DNA of 64,000 nucleotides from Mucilaginibacter agri (GCF_009928685.1 NZ_WWEO01000038.1:62001-126000), one strand, 5' to 3'; positions 38,797 through 48,166 are shown, counted from the stretch's first letter. Notes: generated by a model from the sequence alone, not told the origin. Numbers and translations: made by a program.

Positions 38797-38886
38797 TGTC
38801 ATCCAGAGCGGTAGCGAAGGGTCTTCTTCGCCCTGTATGGCCGCTAAGCATAGTTAAGAAGATTATTCGCTGCGCTCTGAATGACA
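38797..38886. repeat. REP-like imperfect palindrome (90 bp)
   Basis: Begins TGTCATCCAGAGCGGTAGCG and ends with the near reverse complement CGCTGCGCTCTGAATGACA; TCTTCTT and AAGAAGA pair inside. The TGTCAT...ATGACA termini and GAGCGnAGCGAA core are those of a dispersed palindromic element I know from Bacteroidota intergenic regions. It sits between a terminator and the DUF1800 gene. Confidence 0.75.
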
Positions 38887-38999
38887 AATTGAATATGAGA
38901 AAATGACAGCGATAAACGATCAATTGAAAATAAGACTCATCCCCAATTAAACCTGCCGCGCTGTTCATAGTCAGACAATTCTGAATCTGCTTTTGAAAA

Positions 39000-40958
39000 A
39001 TGCCTATGAAATCAGCCCTCAAATATTTGTTGTCTGTAATGTTGATCGTCGGTGCGGTAATAACCTTGTCGTCGTATTTTACAGATACTCAAAACAGGTA
39101 TACATTTAAATTTCCGTATCAGAAAGCCGGACTCACCAAAGAACAAGCTGCCGCGCATTTGCTGAGCCGCTTTACTTATGGCGCAACGCCCGAGGAAGTG
39201 GATGAAGTGCGAAAAGAAGGCCTTGAAAACTGGTTTCAACAACAACTCAATGGCAACCTTGCCGACGACTCCCTCAACCGGTTGTTAAATAAGTATGATG
39301 CGTTGAAGTTGAGCAATACCGAAGTGGTAGCAAACTACCCCAAGCCGGCACAGGTATTGCGCATGGCGATAAAAGATAGCGTTATCAATAAAGATTCTGT
39401 TAAAACAGACCGCAAAGCATATAAAGACGATATACAGACATACATGACTCAAAAAGGTCTGAAGCCCGAACAGGAATTGTTTCGCCAGTTTATTAATCAA
39501 AAAATATTAAGAGCTGCCTATAGCAACAACCAGTTACAGGAAGTGATGACCAGCTTTTGGTTTAACCACTTTAACGTTTCGATCACTAAAAACGATTGTT
39601 CGCAATTTATCCCTGCTTATGAGCGCGATGTGATCCGCCCGAATGCCTTGGGCAAGTTCAACGATTTGTTATTGGCAACAGCGAAATCACCTGCGATGCT
39701 ATATTACCTGGATAACTTTAGCAGTTCGGCAGCTAATGACAATAATATGCAGGCAGCAAACTTGCGACCACAGGTGATGATGACGCTGCAGAATGCAGTA
39801 CCCGATTCTGCCAAACGCGGCGTTTTAGTTAATAAACTACAGCAAGCAAAAAAAGCGCAGGGTTTAAATGAAAATTATGCCCGCGAGGTTATGGAACTAC
39901 ACACTTTGGGTGTTGATGGTGGCTATACCCAACAAGATGTTACCCAGGCCGCCAAAGTGCTTACAGGGTGGACAGTTTACCCCATGGGAACTTACGGTAA
40001 CGTTGCAAAAAATCTTTTCGAACGTTTTACGCCCGAACAACTGGCAAATAGGGGCTTTGTACATGATGGCGATTTTTTATTTAACCCTAACCGCCACGAC
40101 CGCGCCGAGAAAGTGGTGCTTGGTAAACACTTCGGCTCCAATGGCGGCTATCAGGAAGGGGTAGACTTACTTAACATGCTGGCGCATAGCCAGTCGACCG
40201 CAAAATTTATATCGCGTAAGCTGGCTGTGAGGTTCGTAAGCGATAACCCTCCGCAAAGCCTGATAGATAAAATGACCAAAACCTTTACAGAGCGTGACGG
40301 CGACATCAAGCAAGTGCTGATTACGATGGTTTCGTCGCCTGAATTTTGGAGTGCGTCGGCCTTGCGCGAGAAAACCAAATCTCCGTTTGAGCTTACCATT
40401 GGTGCTGTGCGTGCCCTGCATGCCGACATTAAGCAGCCTTATCAGCTGTTTACCTGGATAAGCAAAATGGGCGAAAAGATATACTACTACCAGGCGCCGA
40501 CCGGCTTCCCTGATAAAGGCCAATACTGGATAAATACCGGTGCTTTGTTAAATCGCATGAACTTCGGCCTGGCTATAGCGTCGAACCGCATACCAGGTGT
40601 TACGGTTGATCTGGCAGCTCTGAATAACCACCATGAGCCCGAGAGTGCGCAGGCCGCCTTAGTTACCTATAGTAAATTGATTATGCCCCAACGCAACCTC
40701 GACGAAACCATTAAGCGTTTAACCCCTATGCTTAACGATCCTGAATTGGTAAAAAAGGTAGACGAGGCCAGTGCTAAAACACCATCAAATACCGATATAC
40801 AGGCTATGGCTAAAACCGGAGATGAAATGGATGGCAAAACACCTGCTTTACTGCGAAAGGGGAATAGCGAGCCGCTGCAAATGGCGGCTGGCAATAATAC
40901 GATGCTGGCTCAAGTGGTAGGGGTAATTATCGGCTCGCCGGAATATCAACGACGTTAA
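39000..40958 (+). CDS. DUF1800 domain protein
   Basis: A 652-residue protein with an N-terminal hydrophobic anchor or signal peptide (KSALKYLLSVMLIVGAVITLSSYF) and the DUF1800 domain: AAHLLSRFTYGATPEEVDEV at the start, MTSFWFNHFNV, NYAREVMELHTLGVDGGYTQ-type EVMELHTLGV, and KFISRKLAVRFVSDNPP. The family is common in planctomycetes, proteobacteria and Bacteroidota and always pairs with a DUF1501 gene, as here 19 bases downstream; function unknown, exported. Starts at 39000 and 39006 are both possible. Confidence 0.93.
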   Translation: MPMKSALKYLLSVMLIVGAVITLSSYFTDTQNRYTFKFPYQKAGLTKEQAAAHLLSRFTYGATPEEVDEVRKEGLENWFQQQLNGNLADDSLNRLLNKYDALKLSNTEVVANYPKPAQVLRMAIKDSVINKDSVKTDRKAYKDDIQTYMTQKGLKPEQELFRQFINQKILRAAYSNNQLQEVMTSFWFNHFNVSITKNDCSQFIPAYERDVIRPNALGKFNDLLLATAKSPAMLYYLDNFSSSAANDNNMQAANLRPQVMMTLQNAVPDSAKRGVLVNKLQQAKKAQGLNENYAREVMELHTLGVDGGYTQQDVTQAAKVLTGWTVYPMGTYGNVAKNLFERFTPEQLANRGFVHDGDFLFNPNRHDRAEKVVLGKHFGSNGGYQEGVDLLNMLAHSQSTAKFISRKLAVRFVSDNPPQSLIDKMTKTFTERDGDIKQVLITMVSSPEFWSASALREKTKSPFELTIGAVRALHADIKQPYQLFTWISKMGEKIYYYQAPTGFPDKGQYWINTGALLNRMNFGLAIASNRIPGVTVDLAALNNHHEPESAQAALVTYSKLIMPQRNLDETIKRLTPMLNDPELVKKVDEASAKTPSNTDIQAMAKTGDEMDGKTPALLRKGNSEPLQMAAGNNTMLAQVVGVIIGSPEYQRR

Positions 40959-40977
40959 CTTTTAAAGATATACGATT

Positions 40978-42246
40978 ATGTTATCAAGAAGAGGTTTTTT
41001 AAAGGCAGGTGGGTTAAGTCTTTTAGGTGTAGGCCTAATGGGCGGCATCCCCGCATTTGTTGCTGAAGCTGCCGCAAGTGATAAGTTCCTGGCTCCTTAC
41101 AAAAAAGCGAAGACGCTGGTCTGCATCTTTCAACGGGGAGCAATGGACGGATTGATGGCCGTAACGCCTTTTACTGATCAATACCTACAGGCAGCACGCC
41201 CTAATCTATTTATGTCGGCAGCTAAAGGTAACGGAGTTTCGTTGATAGATCTGGATGGGCATTTTGGTTTGCATCCGTCTATGAGCGCCTTTGAACCCAT
41301 GTTTCGCGAAAAACGATTGGGCATAGTGCACGGTATTGGTTCGCCAAATACTACCCGTTCGCATTTTGATGCGCAGGATTATATGGAATCGGGCACGCCG
41401 TTTAACAAGGGTACCTCAAGCGGCTGGTTAAACCGTGCCGTTGGTTTGCTGGGCCATGATGCCATAACGCCTTTTACGGCTGTGAGCATGACTTCGGCCA
41501 TGCCAAGATCGTTGTATGGCGATAACCCATCGGTAGCCATTAGTAACCTTAATGATTTTACCATCCAAATGCGGGGTAATCAACAAGGCGCCAACATGGC
41601 CGCCAAAAGTTTCGAAGATCTGTACGATCAAACTTCCTCAAACTTGTTAAAGCAAACCGGTAAGGAAAGTTTTGACGCCGTTAAAATGCTACAGAAAACC
41701 GATGTGCGTAATTATAAACCGGCTAATAATGCCATTTATCCAAATTCGCCATTGGGTAATTCGTTAAAACAGATTGCTCAGTTAATTAAAATGGATGTTG
41801 GGTTGGAGATGGCCTTTGCCGAATCTAACGGTTGGGATACGCACTTTAACCAAGGTACTGATAATGGCATTTTTTCCCGAAACGTAGCCGATTTGAGCAA
41901 TAGCATGATGGCATTTTGGAATGATCTGGAAGCTTATCAAGACGATGTAACCGTGATGACCATGACCGAGTTTGGCCGCACCGTACATCAGAACGGAACC
42001 GGCGGTACCGACCACGGCCGGGCATCGTGCAATTTTATTTTAAGTAACCGTGTAATAGGAGGGCAGGTTTATGGCGACATTAAACCCCTCGCTAATGAAA
42101 ACCTGGAAGACGGCCGCGATTTAGCCGTAACCACAGATTTTAGAAGTGTATTTAGCAATGTAGCCGATAAGCACCTGCGAATTAATAATGATAAACTTTT
42201 ATTCCCGGATTGGGACGGTAAAGCCGCCAATATAATGAGGGGATAA
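40978..42246 (+). CDS. DUF1501 domain protein with Tat signal
   Basis: A 422-residue protein exported folded: the twin-arginine motif SRRGFLKAG lies at residues 3-11, followed by a hydrophobic stretch and AEA cleavage site. The DUF1501 domain belongs to the alkaline phosphatase/sulfatase-like superfamily (LVCIFQRGAMDGLMAVTPF, GLHPSMSAF, SHFDAQDYMESG, TMTEFGRTVHQNGTGGTDHG). The two His/Asp-rich motifs could hold metal. It forms a two-gene operon with DUF1800 and is closed by a strong terminator. Its reaction is unknown. Confidence 0.93.
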   Translation: MLSRRGFLKAGGLSLLGVGLMGGIPAFVAEAAASDKFLAPYKKAKTLVCIFQRGAMDGLMAVTPFTDQYLQAARPNLFMSAAKGNGVSLIDLDGHFGLHPSMSAFEPMFREKRLGIVHGIGSPNTTRSHFDAQDYMESGTPFNKGTSSGWLNRAVGLLGHDAITPFTAVSMTSAMPRSLYGDNPSVAISNLNDFTIQMRGNQQGANMAAKSFEDLYDQTSSNLLKQTGKESFDAVKMLQKTDVRNYKPANNAIYPNSPLGNSLKQIAQLIKMDVGLEMAFAESNGWDTHFNQGTDNGIFSRNVADLSNSMMAFWNDLEAYQDDVTVMTMTEFGRTVHQNGTGGTDHGRASCNFILSNRVIGGQVYGDIKPLANENLEDGRDLAVTTDFRSVFSNVADKHLRINNDKLLFPDWDGKAANIMRG

Positions 42247-42270
42247 CAGCGACTATTGAGTGTGTGTTAG

Positions 42271-42302
42271 GCGCCGGACTGTACCCTACAGCCGGCGCTT
42301 TT
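42271..42302 (+). terminator. Terminator of the DUF1800/DUF1501 operon
   Basis: GCGCCGG (bulged A) CTGTA, loop CCC, TACAG CCGGCGC (42271-42298), then TTTT. A 12-bp GC-rich stem. Confidence 0.88.
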
Positions 42303-42340
42303 GTTTAAAAATGTACAATGTGTTTAAAACTTTTAAACTT

Positions 42341-42348
42341 TACATTTG
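42341..42348 (+). promoter_or_regulatory. Putative guaD -7 promoter element
   Basis: TACATTTG, 23 bases before the ATG at 42372 and inside the longer open frame that begins at 42318, so it supports the later start. Confidence 0.5.
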
Positions 42349-42371
42349 ATCCCGCTTTTATATTTACAAAA

Positions 42372-42851
42372 ATGGAAACTACACAACACGATAAATTTAT
42401 GCAGCTGGCAATTGAGCTGTCTGTAAAAAATGTGCAGGAAGGACTAGGTGGTCCGTTCGGCGCTGTAGTGGTTAAAAAAGGCGAAATTATAGCCGCCAGC
42501 GCCAATAAAGTTGTGCCCACAAATGATCCCACAGCACATGCCGAAGTGTCTGCTATTCGGTTAGCTTGTCAGCAATTAAATACCTTTAATTTAGAGGGTT
42601 GCGTGATATATACCAGCTGCGAACCTTGCCCCATGTGCCTTGGAGCTATTTATTGGGCCCGTATAGATAAGATCTACTACGCCAATACCAAAGCAGATGC
42701 AGCTGCGATAGGTTTCGATGACCATTTTATTTACGATGAGTTAGACCTCCCGATGGACAAACGCAAACTACCCGTTGAGCAATTGATGCGAAATGAGGCT
42801 TTAACAGCATTTAAACAATGGGAAGAAAATATTAATAAAACGGAGTATTAG
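42372..42851 (+). CDS. guaD: Guanine deaminase
   Basis: A 159-residue cytidine-deaminase-fold enzyme that should convert guanine to xanthine. Zinc ligands are His56 in DPTAHAEV and Cys86/Cys89 in CEPCPMC, with Glu58 as proton shuttle; the offset from the B. subtilis GuaD residues is constant. GGPFGAVVVKKGEII, YTSCEPCPMCLGAIYWAR, AAIGFDDHFIYDEL and the C-terminal KTEY match B. subtilis GuaD closely, including the tail that closes the partner active site, so GuaD is preferred over tRNA adenosine deaminase TadA. The ATG at 42372 (METTQHDKF) is chosen over 42318. Confidence 0.88.
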   Translation: METTQHDKFMQLAIELSVKNVQEGLGGPFGAVVVKKGEIIAASANKVVPTNDPTAHAEVSAIRLACQQLNTFNLEGCVIYTSCEPCPMCLGAIYWARIDKIYYANTKADAAAIGFDDHFIYDELDLPMDKRKLPVEQLMRNEALTAFKQWEENINKTEY

Positions 42852-42852
42852 G

Positions 42853-42937
42853 GATTTCGGATTTCGGATGTTCGATTTCAGAATTAATAAATGGGAGAAA
42901 TACTAAATCCGAAATCGAACATCCGAAATCCGAGATC
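42853..42937. repeat. Long inverted repeat, 27-31-27 geometry
   Basis: Left arm 42853-42879 (contains GGATTTCGGATGTTCG) and right arm 42911-42937 are reverse complements at 26 of 27 positions, around a 31-base AT-rich loop. It begins one base after the guaD stop. No T-tract, so it is more like a mobile palindrome than a terminator, though it may end transcription. Confidence 0.8.
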
Positions 42938-43002
42938 AATCGCCACTCTTTGTCAAAAGAAAACATTCGGATAATTTAATTGTCACATTGTCATACTTGC
43001 TC

Positions 43003-43034
43003 TTGTGGCAAGTAATTTGAATAGTATATATTTG
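43003..43034 (+). promoter_or_regulatory. trxA promoter
   Basis: TTG at 43003-43005 as a possible -33 box and TATATTTG at 43027-43034 as the -7 element (21-base spacing), 23 bases before the trxA ATG. Confidence 0.55.
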
Positions 43035-43057
43035 TTGAATATTAAATAAAGAAAATC

Positions 43058-43378
43058 ATGGCTTTAGAAATTACTGACGCAAACTTCGAACAGCTTGTGT
43101 TAAACTCAGATAAACCGGTATTAGTTGACTTTTGGGCAGAATGGTGTGGTCCATGTCGTATGGTTGGCCCGGTTGTAGAGGATATAGCAAAAGAATATGA
43201 CGGTAAAGCCGTTGTAGGTAAAGTTAATGTTGACAATAACCCAGGTATATCAATGAAATACGGTATCCGTAATATCCCTGCTTTATTATTCTTCAAAAAC
43301 GGAGAAATTGTTGACAAACAAATCGGTGCAGTGCCAAAATCGGTATTGTCCGGTAAACTTGAAAAACAACTGGTATAA
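43058..43378 (+). CDS. trxA: Thioredoxin
   Basis: A 106-residue thioredoxin of normal length, the general cytoplasmic disulfide reductant. The active site is WCGPC with Cys30 and Cys33; VLVDFWAEW, the cis-proline in RNIPALLFF and GAVPKSVL are all in place. It also serves the Bcp peroxidase encoded at 58.3 kb. Own promoter and terminator; monocistronic. Confidence 0.97.
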   Translation: MALEITDANFEQLVLNSDKPVLVDFWAEWCGPCRMVGPVVEDIAKEYDGKAVVGKVNVDNNPGISMKYGIRNIPALLFFKNGEIVDKQIGAVPKSVLSGKLEKQLV

Positions 43379-43400
43379 TCACCATAAATAATAGCTTAAG

Positions 43401-43433
43401 AAAAACGCCGTAACCTTAGTTACGGCGTTTTTT
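43401..43433 (+). terminator. trxA terminator
   Basis: Perfect 13-bp stem AAAACGCCGTAAC/GTTACGGCGTTTT (43402-43414, 43419-43431), loop CTTA, T6. Only 13 bases separate it from the DUF58 ATG. Confidence 0.9.
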
Positions 43434-43445
43434 GTATTTTAGGAC

Positions 43446-44366
43446 ATGGCACAATTAAACAGCGATCAGCAGGTAAGGCATCTGGCCAATCTCGAACTTC
43501 TGGCCCGGCAGGTGGTAGAGGGCTTCATAACGGGCCTGCATCAAAGTCCCTTTCATGGGTTTTCTGTCGAGTTTGCCGAGCACAGGTTGTACAATACCGG
43601 AGAGTCTGTAAAGAACATCGACTGGAAACTTTTTGCCCGTACAGATAAGCTTTTTGTTAAACAATACGAAGAGGAAACCAACTTGCGCAGCTACTTGTTG
43701 CTGGATACCTCATCGTCTATGAATTTCCCGGCCAAAGGGATGAGTAAGCTGCAGTTTAGCGTGTATGCTATCGCATCGCTCATGTACCTTTTTAAAAAGC
43801 AACGTGATGCATTTGGCCTTTGCCTCTTCGCCGATGAAATTGAATTATTAAGCGCGGCGCGTTCAACTACCACTCATTTATTTTATTTGTACGCCCAATT
43901 AGAGAAGGCGTATAATCAGCCCAAAGTAAATACAAGCACTAACATTACTAAAGTACTACATCGAATAGCAGAGGAAGTTCATCAACGGTCTATGGTGATT
44001 GTGTTTAGCGATATGCTGGAAAACAGCATGAGCACCGAGAAAACCAACGACTTGTTTGCAGCCATACAGCATCTCAAGTACAACAAACATGAAGTAATTA
44101 TCTTTAATGTTAACGATCGCGGGCAGGAGGTGGAATTTAATTTTGATAACCGCCCGCATCATTTCATAGATATGGAAAGTGGGGAAGAAATTCGCGTGCA
44201 CCCCAACAAAGTGCGCGACAGTTACCGCGAGGCCTTGCAAAGCTACCGGGCAGAGCTGGAATTAAAATGCGCTCAATATCAAATAGATCTGATAGATGCA
44301 GGGATTCATAACGGTTACTACGATCTATTGAAAGCTTACCTCATCAAACGAAACAAAATGATATAA
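43446..44366 (+). CDS. DUF58 domain protein (VWA-like)
   Basis: A 306-residue cytoplasmic protein. The DUF58 signature HRLYNTGESVKNIDWKLFA is at about 46-64, and LLLDTSSSM (Asp87) is a DxSxS metal-ion-dependent adhesion motif of von Willebrand A domains. DUF58 proteins usually act with a MoxR AAA+ ATPase and batABD-type genes; none is adjacent here. It begins 13 bases behind the trxA terminator, so expression depends on read-through or an undetected promoter within the short gap. Probable chaperone-type partner of a distant MoxR. Confidence 0.92.
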   Translation: MAQLNSDQQVRHLANLELLARQVVEGFITGLHQSPFHGFSVEFAEHRLYNTGESVKNIDWKLFARTDKLFVKQYEEETNLRSYLLLDTSSSMNFPAKGMSKLQFSVYAIASLMYLFKKQRDAFGLCLFADEIELLSAARSTTTHLFYLYAQLEKAYNQPKVNTSTNITKVLHRIAEEVHQRSMVIVFSDMLENSMSTEKTNDLFAAIQHLKYNKHEVIIFNVNDRGQEVEFNFDNRPHHFIDMESGEEIRVHPNKVRDSYREALQSYRAELELKCAQYQIDLIDAGIHNGYYDLLKAYLIKRNKMI

Positions 44367-44370
44367 AAAA

Positions 44371-44400
44371 GGCTGCCCGGAACTTTAAACCGGACAGCCT
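44371..44400 (-). terminator. Terminator of the two-component operon
   Basis: GGCTGcCCGG (44371-44380) pairs with CCGGaCAGCC (44390-44399), one mismatch. A run of A on the left makes the U-tract on the minus strand, about 65 bases past the kinase stop. The plus strand lacks a T-tract. Confidence 0.7.
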
Positions 44401-44463
44401 CCAAATAGGGGTAACTCGAAACTAAAACTTTACATCTCAAAGATGCGGTTACTATATGAAGAT

Positions 44464-45795
44464 TTAGTGAAGTTGTTGGTCCTCGTTAAACTTTAAGTTA
44501 ATCGTTGTTCCCTTGTCTTTTTCCGACACCACATTGATGCCGATTTGGTGAAATGCAGCAATACTTTTTACGATAGCCAGCCCTAAACCGTAGCTCTCGC
44601 GTTCGTCGGTATCCAGTTTTTCGAAGCGTGTAAAGGCCTTTTCTATCTGCACATTGTCCATCCCAACGCCCGAATCTATAATCTCGAGTTCATAATGTCC
44701 GTTTGTTTTTTTATCGTTTATTATAATGGTGCCGCCCTGATGGTTGTATTTAATGGCGTTATTAATGAGGTTAAACAAAAGGGTATGCATCAGGCTGCGA
44801 TTGCCGATAATCAATTGCGTACGTTGCAGGTTATTGGTTAACTTAATTTCTTTGTCCTCCAGCCTGTCTTCCAGTTCTTCCTCAATTTCGTGCAATACCT
44901 CGGGTATTTTAACCAGGTCGTTTTTATTGAATTGATTATTTTCTACCTGCGATATGAGCAATAAGCTATTTATAATTGATTTGAGCCGGATCAGTGTTTT
45001 CAGCGAAGCGAAAATCTTATTCTCCGTTTCCTCCGATAGATTTTCCTGCAGCAATATGTTTTCTAACCGCGAACTGATAATAGAGATTGGCGTTAGCAAC
45101 TCGTGCGATACATTGGCTATGAATTGCTTTTCGAGCATAAACATATCCGTTATCTTTTTCATCAACGAATTGATGCTTTCATCCAGTAGCTTAAAGTCGT
45201 GTGTAGACGTTTCTACTTTGGTATAATCAAAGTTCAACGGATCATTTACCCTAATCAGTTTGTGCTCTATAATGCCATACAGTGGGTTCAATAAGTATTT
45301 GGTAAATATCAAATCGCTCACTAAGGTTAGCGACAGTGCAAGCACCAGTATAATTAGGGTAAAACCTTTAATGGTTTTTTTAAGCTCTTCTACAGCATCT
45401 ATCGTATTACCAACCTCAAGCTGATAGGTATGATCTTTATAATTGAATCTGCAGGTTAAAATGCGGTAAGTATCAGTACTACCGTCTATAGTACGCCTGG
45501 CGGTGGTGAAAGTGTCTATTACGGTGGTAATAGTTTGGTGCTGTATTTCTTTAAGAATGATATAATCGTCGCGCAGAATATTGTAATCAGAAAACGTTTT
45601 CTTTTTACGGAGGATATGATCAAAATCGCCCGATTTAAGGTTGCCCAGTAATTCATTCTTCTTATCCTCCAAACGCAGCGAAATATGGTGATACGAGATA
45701 TTCTCTAATGAAAGTAGAATAACCAGGCCCGTGACCAATATAATCGCAAGCTTTGTAAGCGTGTTATACAGGGCCAGTTTAAACTGCAGCTTCAT
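44464..45795 (-). CDS. Sensor histidine kinase (OmpR-type two-component partner)
   Basis: A 443-residue membrane kinase. Helices at about 11-31 and 145-166 enclose a 110-residue periplasmic sensor; a HAMP-like stretch follows (YLLNPLYGIIEHKLIRVND), then HisKA with FIANVSHELLTPIS (phospho-acceptor His about 231) and HATPase_c with NLINNAIKYNHQGG, DSGVGMD and YGLGLAIVKSIAAFH. The frame opens at 45801, but MKLQFKLALYN at 45795 is a better start. It lies nine bases after its response regulator gene, so the two form one operon. The signal is unknown. Confidence 0.93.
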   Translation of the reverse strand: MKLQFKLALYNTLTKLAIILVTGLVILLSLENISYHHISLRLEDKKNELLGNLKSGDFDHILRKKKTFSDYNILRDDYIILKEIQHQTITTVIDTFTTARRTIDGSTDTYRILTCRFNYKDHTYQLEVGNTIDAVEELKKTIKGFTLIILVLALSLTLVSDLIFTKYLLNPLYGIIEHKLIRVNDPLNFDYTKVETSTHDFKLLDESINSLMKKITDMFMLEKQFIANVSHELLTPISIISSRLENILLQENLSEETENKIFASLKTLIRLKSIINSLLLISQVENNQFNKNDLVKIPEVLHEIEEELEDRLEDKEIKLTNNLQRTQLIIGNRSLMHTLLFNLINNAIKYNHQGGTIIINDKKTNGHYELEIIDSGVGMDNVQIEKAFTRFEKLDTDERESYGLGLAIVKSIAAFHQIGINVVSEKDKGTTINLKFNEDQQLH

Positions 45796-45804
45796 AATCA
45801 CTTT

Positions 45805-46482
45805 TTATAGATTTACCCGGTAGCCAATGCTGCGCACGGTTTCAAACCAATCGGTAGGGGCAAACTGGGCCAGCTTTTTACGCAGGTTTTTAACGTGTAC
45901 ATCCACAAAGTTAGAGTCGGAGTTAATTTCCAGTACGTCGCCCCAAACATGTTCTGTTAAGTTAGTGCGCGATATTACTCTGTTTTTGTTTAAAACAAGG
46001 TAGTTGAGTATTTCAAACTCTTTGCGGGTGAGGTTTATACGGTCGTTGCCAAAGTTAATGGTGCGGTTTTGGATGTTTATTTTAAAGCCTTTAACCGTAA
46101 TTTCATTGCTTTCCAGCTTATGTTTGCGCCGGGTAATGGCATGCATGCGCGCCAGCAACTCGTTAAGCGAAAATGGTTTGGGCAGATAATCATCTGCGCC
46201 TTCTTCCAGACCGCGTACGCGGTCGTCAACCGCGGCGCGTGCGGTGAGAATTATTACAGCATCGTCTCGATCTTTTAATTGCTTAAACATTTTAAGCAAC
46301 TCGAAGCCATCGCCATCGGGCAACCCCAAATCCAGCAGGATAAAATCATAATTGTTCACAAATATTTTTTCCTCTGCCGATTTGCGGGTACGGGCATGTT
46401 CAACCGTAAAACCTTCGTGACTTAAGTACTCGTCAACCTCCAGGGCTAAGCCTTTTTCGTCTTCAACAATTAAAACATTCAT
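45805..46482 (-). CDS. Response regulator, OmpR/PhoB family
   Basis: A 225-residue DNA-binding regulator. The receiver domain starts MNVLIVEDEKGLALEVDEYL with phospho-acceptor Asp51 in FILLDLGLPDGDG, Thr in IILTARAAVDDRV and Lys in YLPKPFS; the C-terminal winged helix ends in VDVHVKNLRKKL and SIGYRVNL. The start is set at 46482 (MNVLIV) rather than 46494. It is first in the operon with the kinase downstream, and divergent from the GH130 gene across 150 bases, which might be a target. That shared region holds AAGTTG-N5-CAACTT at 46552-46568. Confidence 0.94.
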   Translation of the reverse strand: MNVLIVEDEKGLALEVDEYLSHEGFTVEHARTRKSAEEKIFVNNYDFILLDLGLPDGDGFELLKMFKQLKDRDDAVIILTARAAVDDRVRGLEEGADDYLPKPFSLNELLARMHAITRRKHKLESNEITVKGFKINIQNRTINFGNDRINLTRKEFEILNYLVLNKNRVISRTNLTEHVWGDVLEINSDSNFVDVHVKNLRKKLAQFAPTDWFETVRSIGYRVNL

Positions 46483-46632
46483 AATTAACGGCAAATTACA
46501 AAAAACTAAAACTTATCATCAAAATAAACGTGTTTGAATAAGCACAATATAAAGTTGCAAAACAACTTAAGGTTTCTGAAATTACTTCAATCAATTTTGC
46601 TGTGCTGGTGTTAATGTGTTAACTGTTTTTAT

Positions 46633-48099
46633 ATGAGACTTTCTATTGAGCGTAAGCCCGTAAGAGTAAACCCCGATCCAAAGCGTGTTATAGCGCGTTT
46701 CTTTTTCAATGGTAACGACCGTGCCAAAGAAGTAATTGAAAGGGTAATGGAGTTAACCGAAGATGAAGCATTTGGCATTATTTCGCCTTTGTTGCAAGAG
46801 TATTCCAAACGGCACCGTAATATTACCCGTGTTTTAAACCGGCATTGCAGTAAGCTTAAAAACTTATTCGAAGAGCTGAACATCGATTACGACAGCCTTA
46901 CCGTTTATTTGAAACTGCTTATCGGATCGTATTTTACACACGAATATTCTATCGAATCTGCAGCGTTCTTTAATCCGTCTATAATTGAAGATCCCGATCA
47001 AACTGAACTGGAAGATGGCGAACGCCGCGTAATTATCAGCTTCAGGGCAGTGGGCGAGGGGCACATATCGTCTATTACCTTCCGTCGCGCGCTGATAGAT
47101 CGTTATAATAATATTACCGTTATACCGGCTGGTAGCTATATTGATGAGGCCGAAATAGTACGCAATGCCGTTTATAATAAGAAGCTATTTTTTGATAAAG
47201 CGGTAATTACCCAGATAAATCTCGACGTATTGAACGAGATTGAAGGAAAGCTGGACCATCATTTCGAATACGCTAATCTACGCCGGATCCTCATCGATTC
47301 ACAGCGGCTGCAGGAAGACGATATGAAAAAGCTGGAGTATGACAAAATTCTGTGGCTGGCTGATTCTTATTATGAAATTGTGTTCTCGATGGATACCGAT
47401 ATTTCTGACAGGGTTATATTTCCGATATCGGAATACGAACGTAAAGGTATTGAGGATGCGCGTTTTGTTAAATTTACTAATGATGACGGCAGCTCGGTTT
47501 ATTACGCTACCTATACCGCTTACGATGGTGCATTGATTATGCCAAAACTGCTGCAAACCAACGATTTCTATAACTTCCGTATTATGCCGTTGTATGGCGA
47601 CGGTGCACAAAATAAAAACCTGGCGCTGTTTCCGCGAAAGATCAATGGCAAATACGTGATGATTTCTCGTATAGATGGTTGCAACAACTACATCATGTAC
47701 TCGGATAAGATCAACATTTGGGAGAAGCCGGTTCAGTTACAAAAACCAAAATTTAGCTGGGAGTTTGTGCAGATAGGTAACTGTGGTTCGCCTATAGAAA
47801 CCGAGTACGGCTGGCTGATGATAACCCACGGTGTAGGTCCGATGCGTAAATATGTATTGAGCGTAAGCTTGTTGAAACTAGATGATCCTGCCGTGGAAAT
47901 TGGCCGTTTAAAAGAGCCTTTACTGGTGCCTAACAGCGAAGAGCGCGAAGGTTATGTGCCAAACGTGATTTATTCTTGCGGTTCTATTATCCATAATGAT
48001 AAGCTGATTATCCCATACGGACTGTCTGATTATTCTACATCCTTTGCCGAAGTTCCGGTAGGGGCACTGATAGAAAGATTGTTGAGCGATGGGGTGTAA
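46633..48099 (+). CDS. GH130 family phosphorylase/hydrolase
   Basis: A 488-residue protein with no signal peptide. From about residue 110 it follows the GH130 five-bladed propeller: NPSIIED, RVIISFRAVGEGHISSITF, the acid Asp in GIEDARF (272-278), YYATYTAYDGALIMPKLL, ALFPRKINGKYVMISR, GNCGSPIETEYGWLMITHGVG and EGYVPNVIYSCGSI. GH130 enzymes cleave beta-mannosides, mostly by phosphorolysis in the cytoplasm. An extra 100-residue helical N-terminus and an insertion at about 165-255 make it longer than usual members (300-350). Two GT4 glycosyltransferase genes lie 1.3 kb away, beyond a toxin-antitoxin module, suggesting that GTs make and this enzyme recycles the same intracellular mannoside. Confidence 0.88.
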   Translation: MRLSIERKPVRVNPDPKRVIARFFFNGNDRAKEVIERVMELTEDEAFGIISPLLQEYSKRHRNITRVLNRHCSKLKNLFEELNIDYDSLTVYLKLLIGSYFTHEYSIESAAFFNPSIIEDPDQTELEDGERRVIISFRAVGEGHISSITFRRALIDRYNNITVIPAGSYIDEAEIVRNAVYNKKLFFDKAVITQINLDVLNEIEGKLDHHFEYANLRRILIDSQRLQEDDMKKLEYDKILWLADSYYEIVFSMDTDISDRVIFPISEYERKGIEDARFVKFTNDDGSSVYYATYTAYDGALIMPKLLQTNDFYNFRIMPLYGDGAQNKNLALFPRKINGKYVMISRIDGCNNYIMYSDKINIWEKPVQLQKPKFSWEFVQIGNCGSPIETEYGWLMITHGVGPMRKYVLSVSLLKLDDPAVEIGRLKEPLLVPNSEEREGYVPNVIYSCGSIIHNDKLIIPYGLSDYSTSFAEVPVGALIERLLSDGV

Positions 48100-48140
48100 A
48101 TTCGGTTTTTGGACGAGGAGAAAAGACAACTGATATTAAG

Positions 48141-48166
48141 AAAAGCGGCCTTAGGGTCGCTTTTTT
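48141..48166 (+). terminator. GH130 gene terminator
   Basis: AAAAGCGGCC (48141-48150) and GGTCGCTTTT (48155-48164) with one G-U pair, loop TTAG, then TT. About 40 bases past the stop. Confidence 0.8.

Noticed and set aside
38797..38886. REP-like element considered as a terminal inverted repeat of an insertion sequence
   Set aside because: Too short, no transposase and no target duplication visible.
42853..42937. Long inverted repeat considered as the guaD terminator
   Set aside because: No T-tract follows either arm and the loop is 31 bases; geometry fits a dispersed palindrome better.
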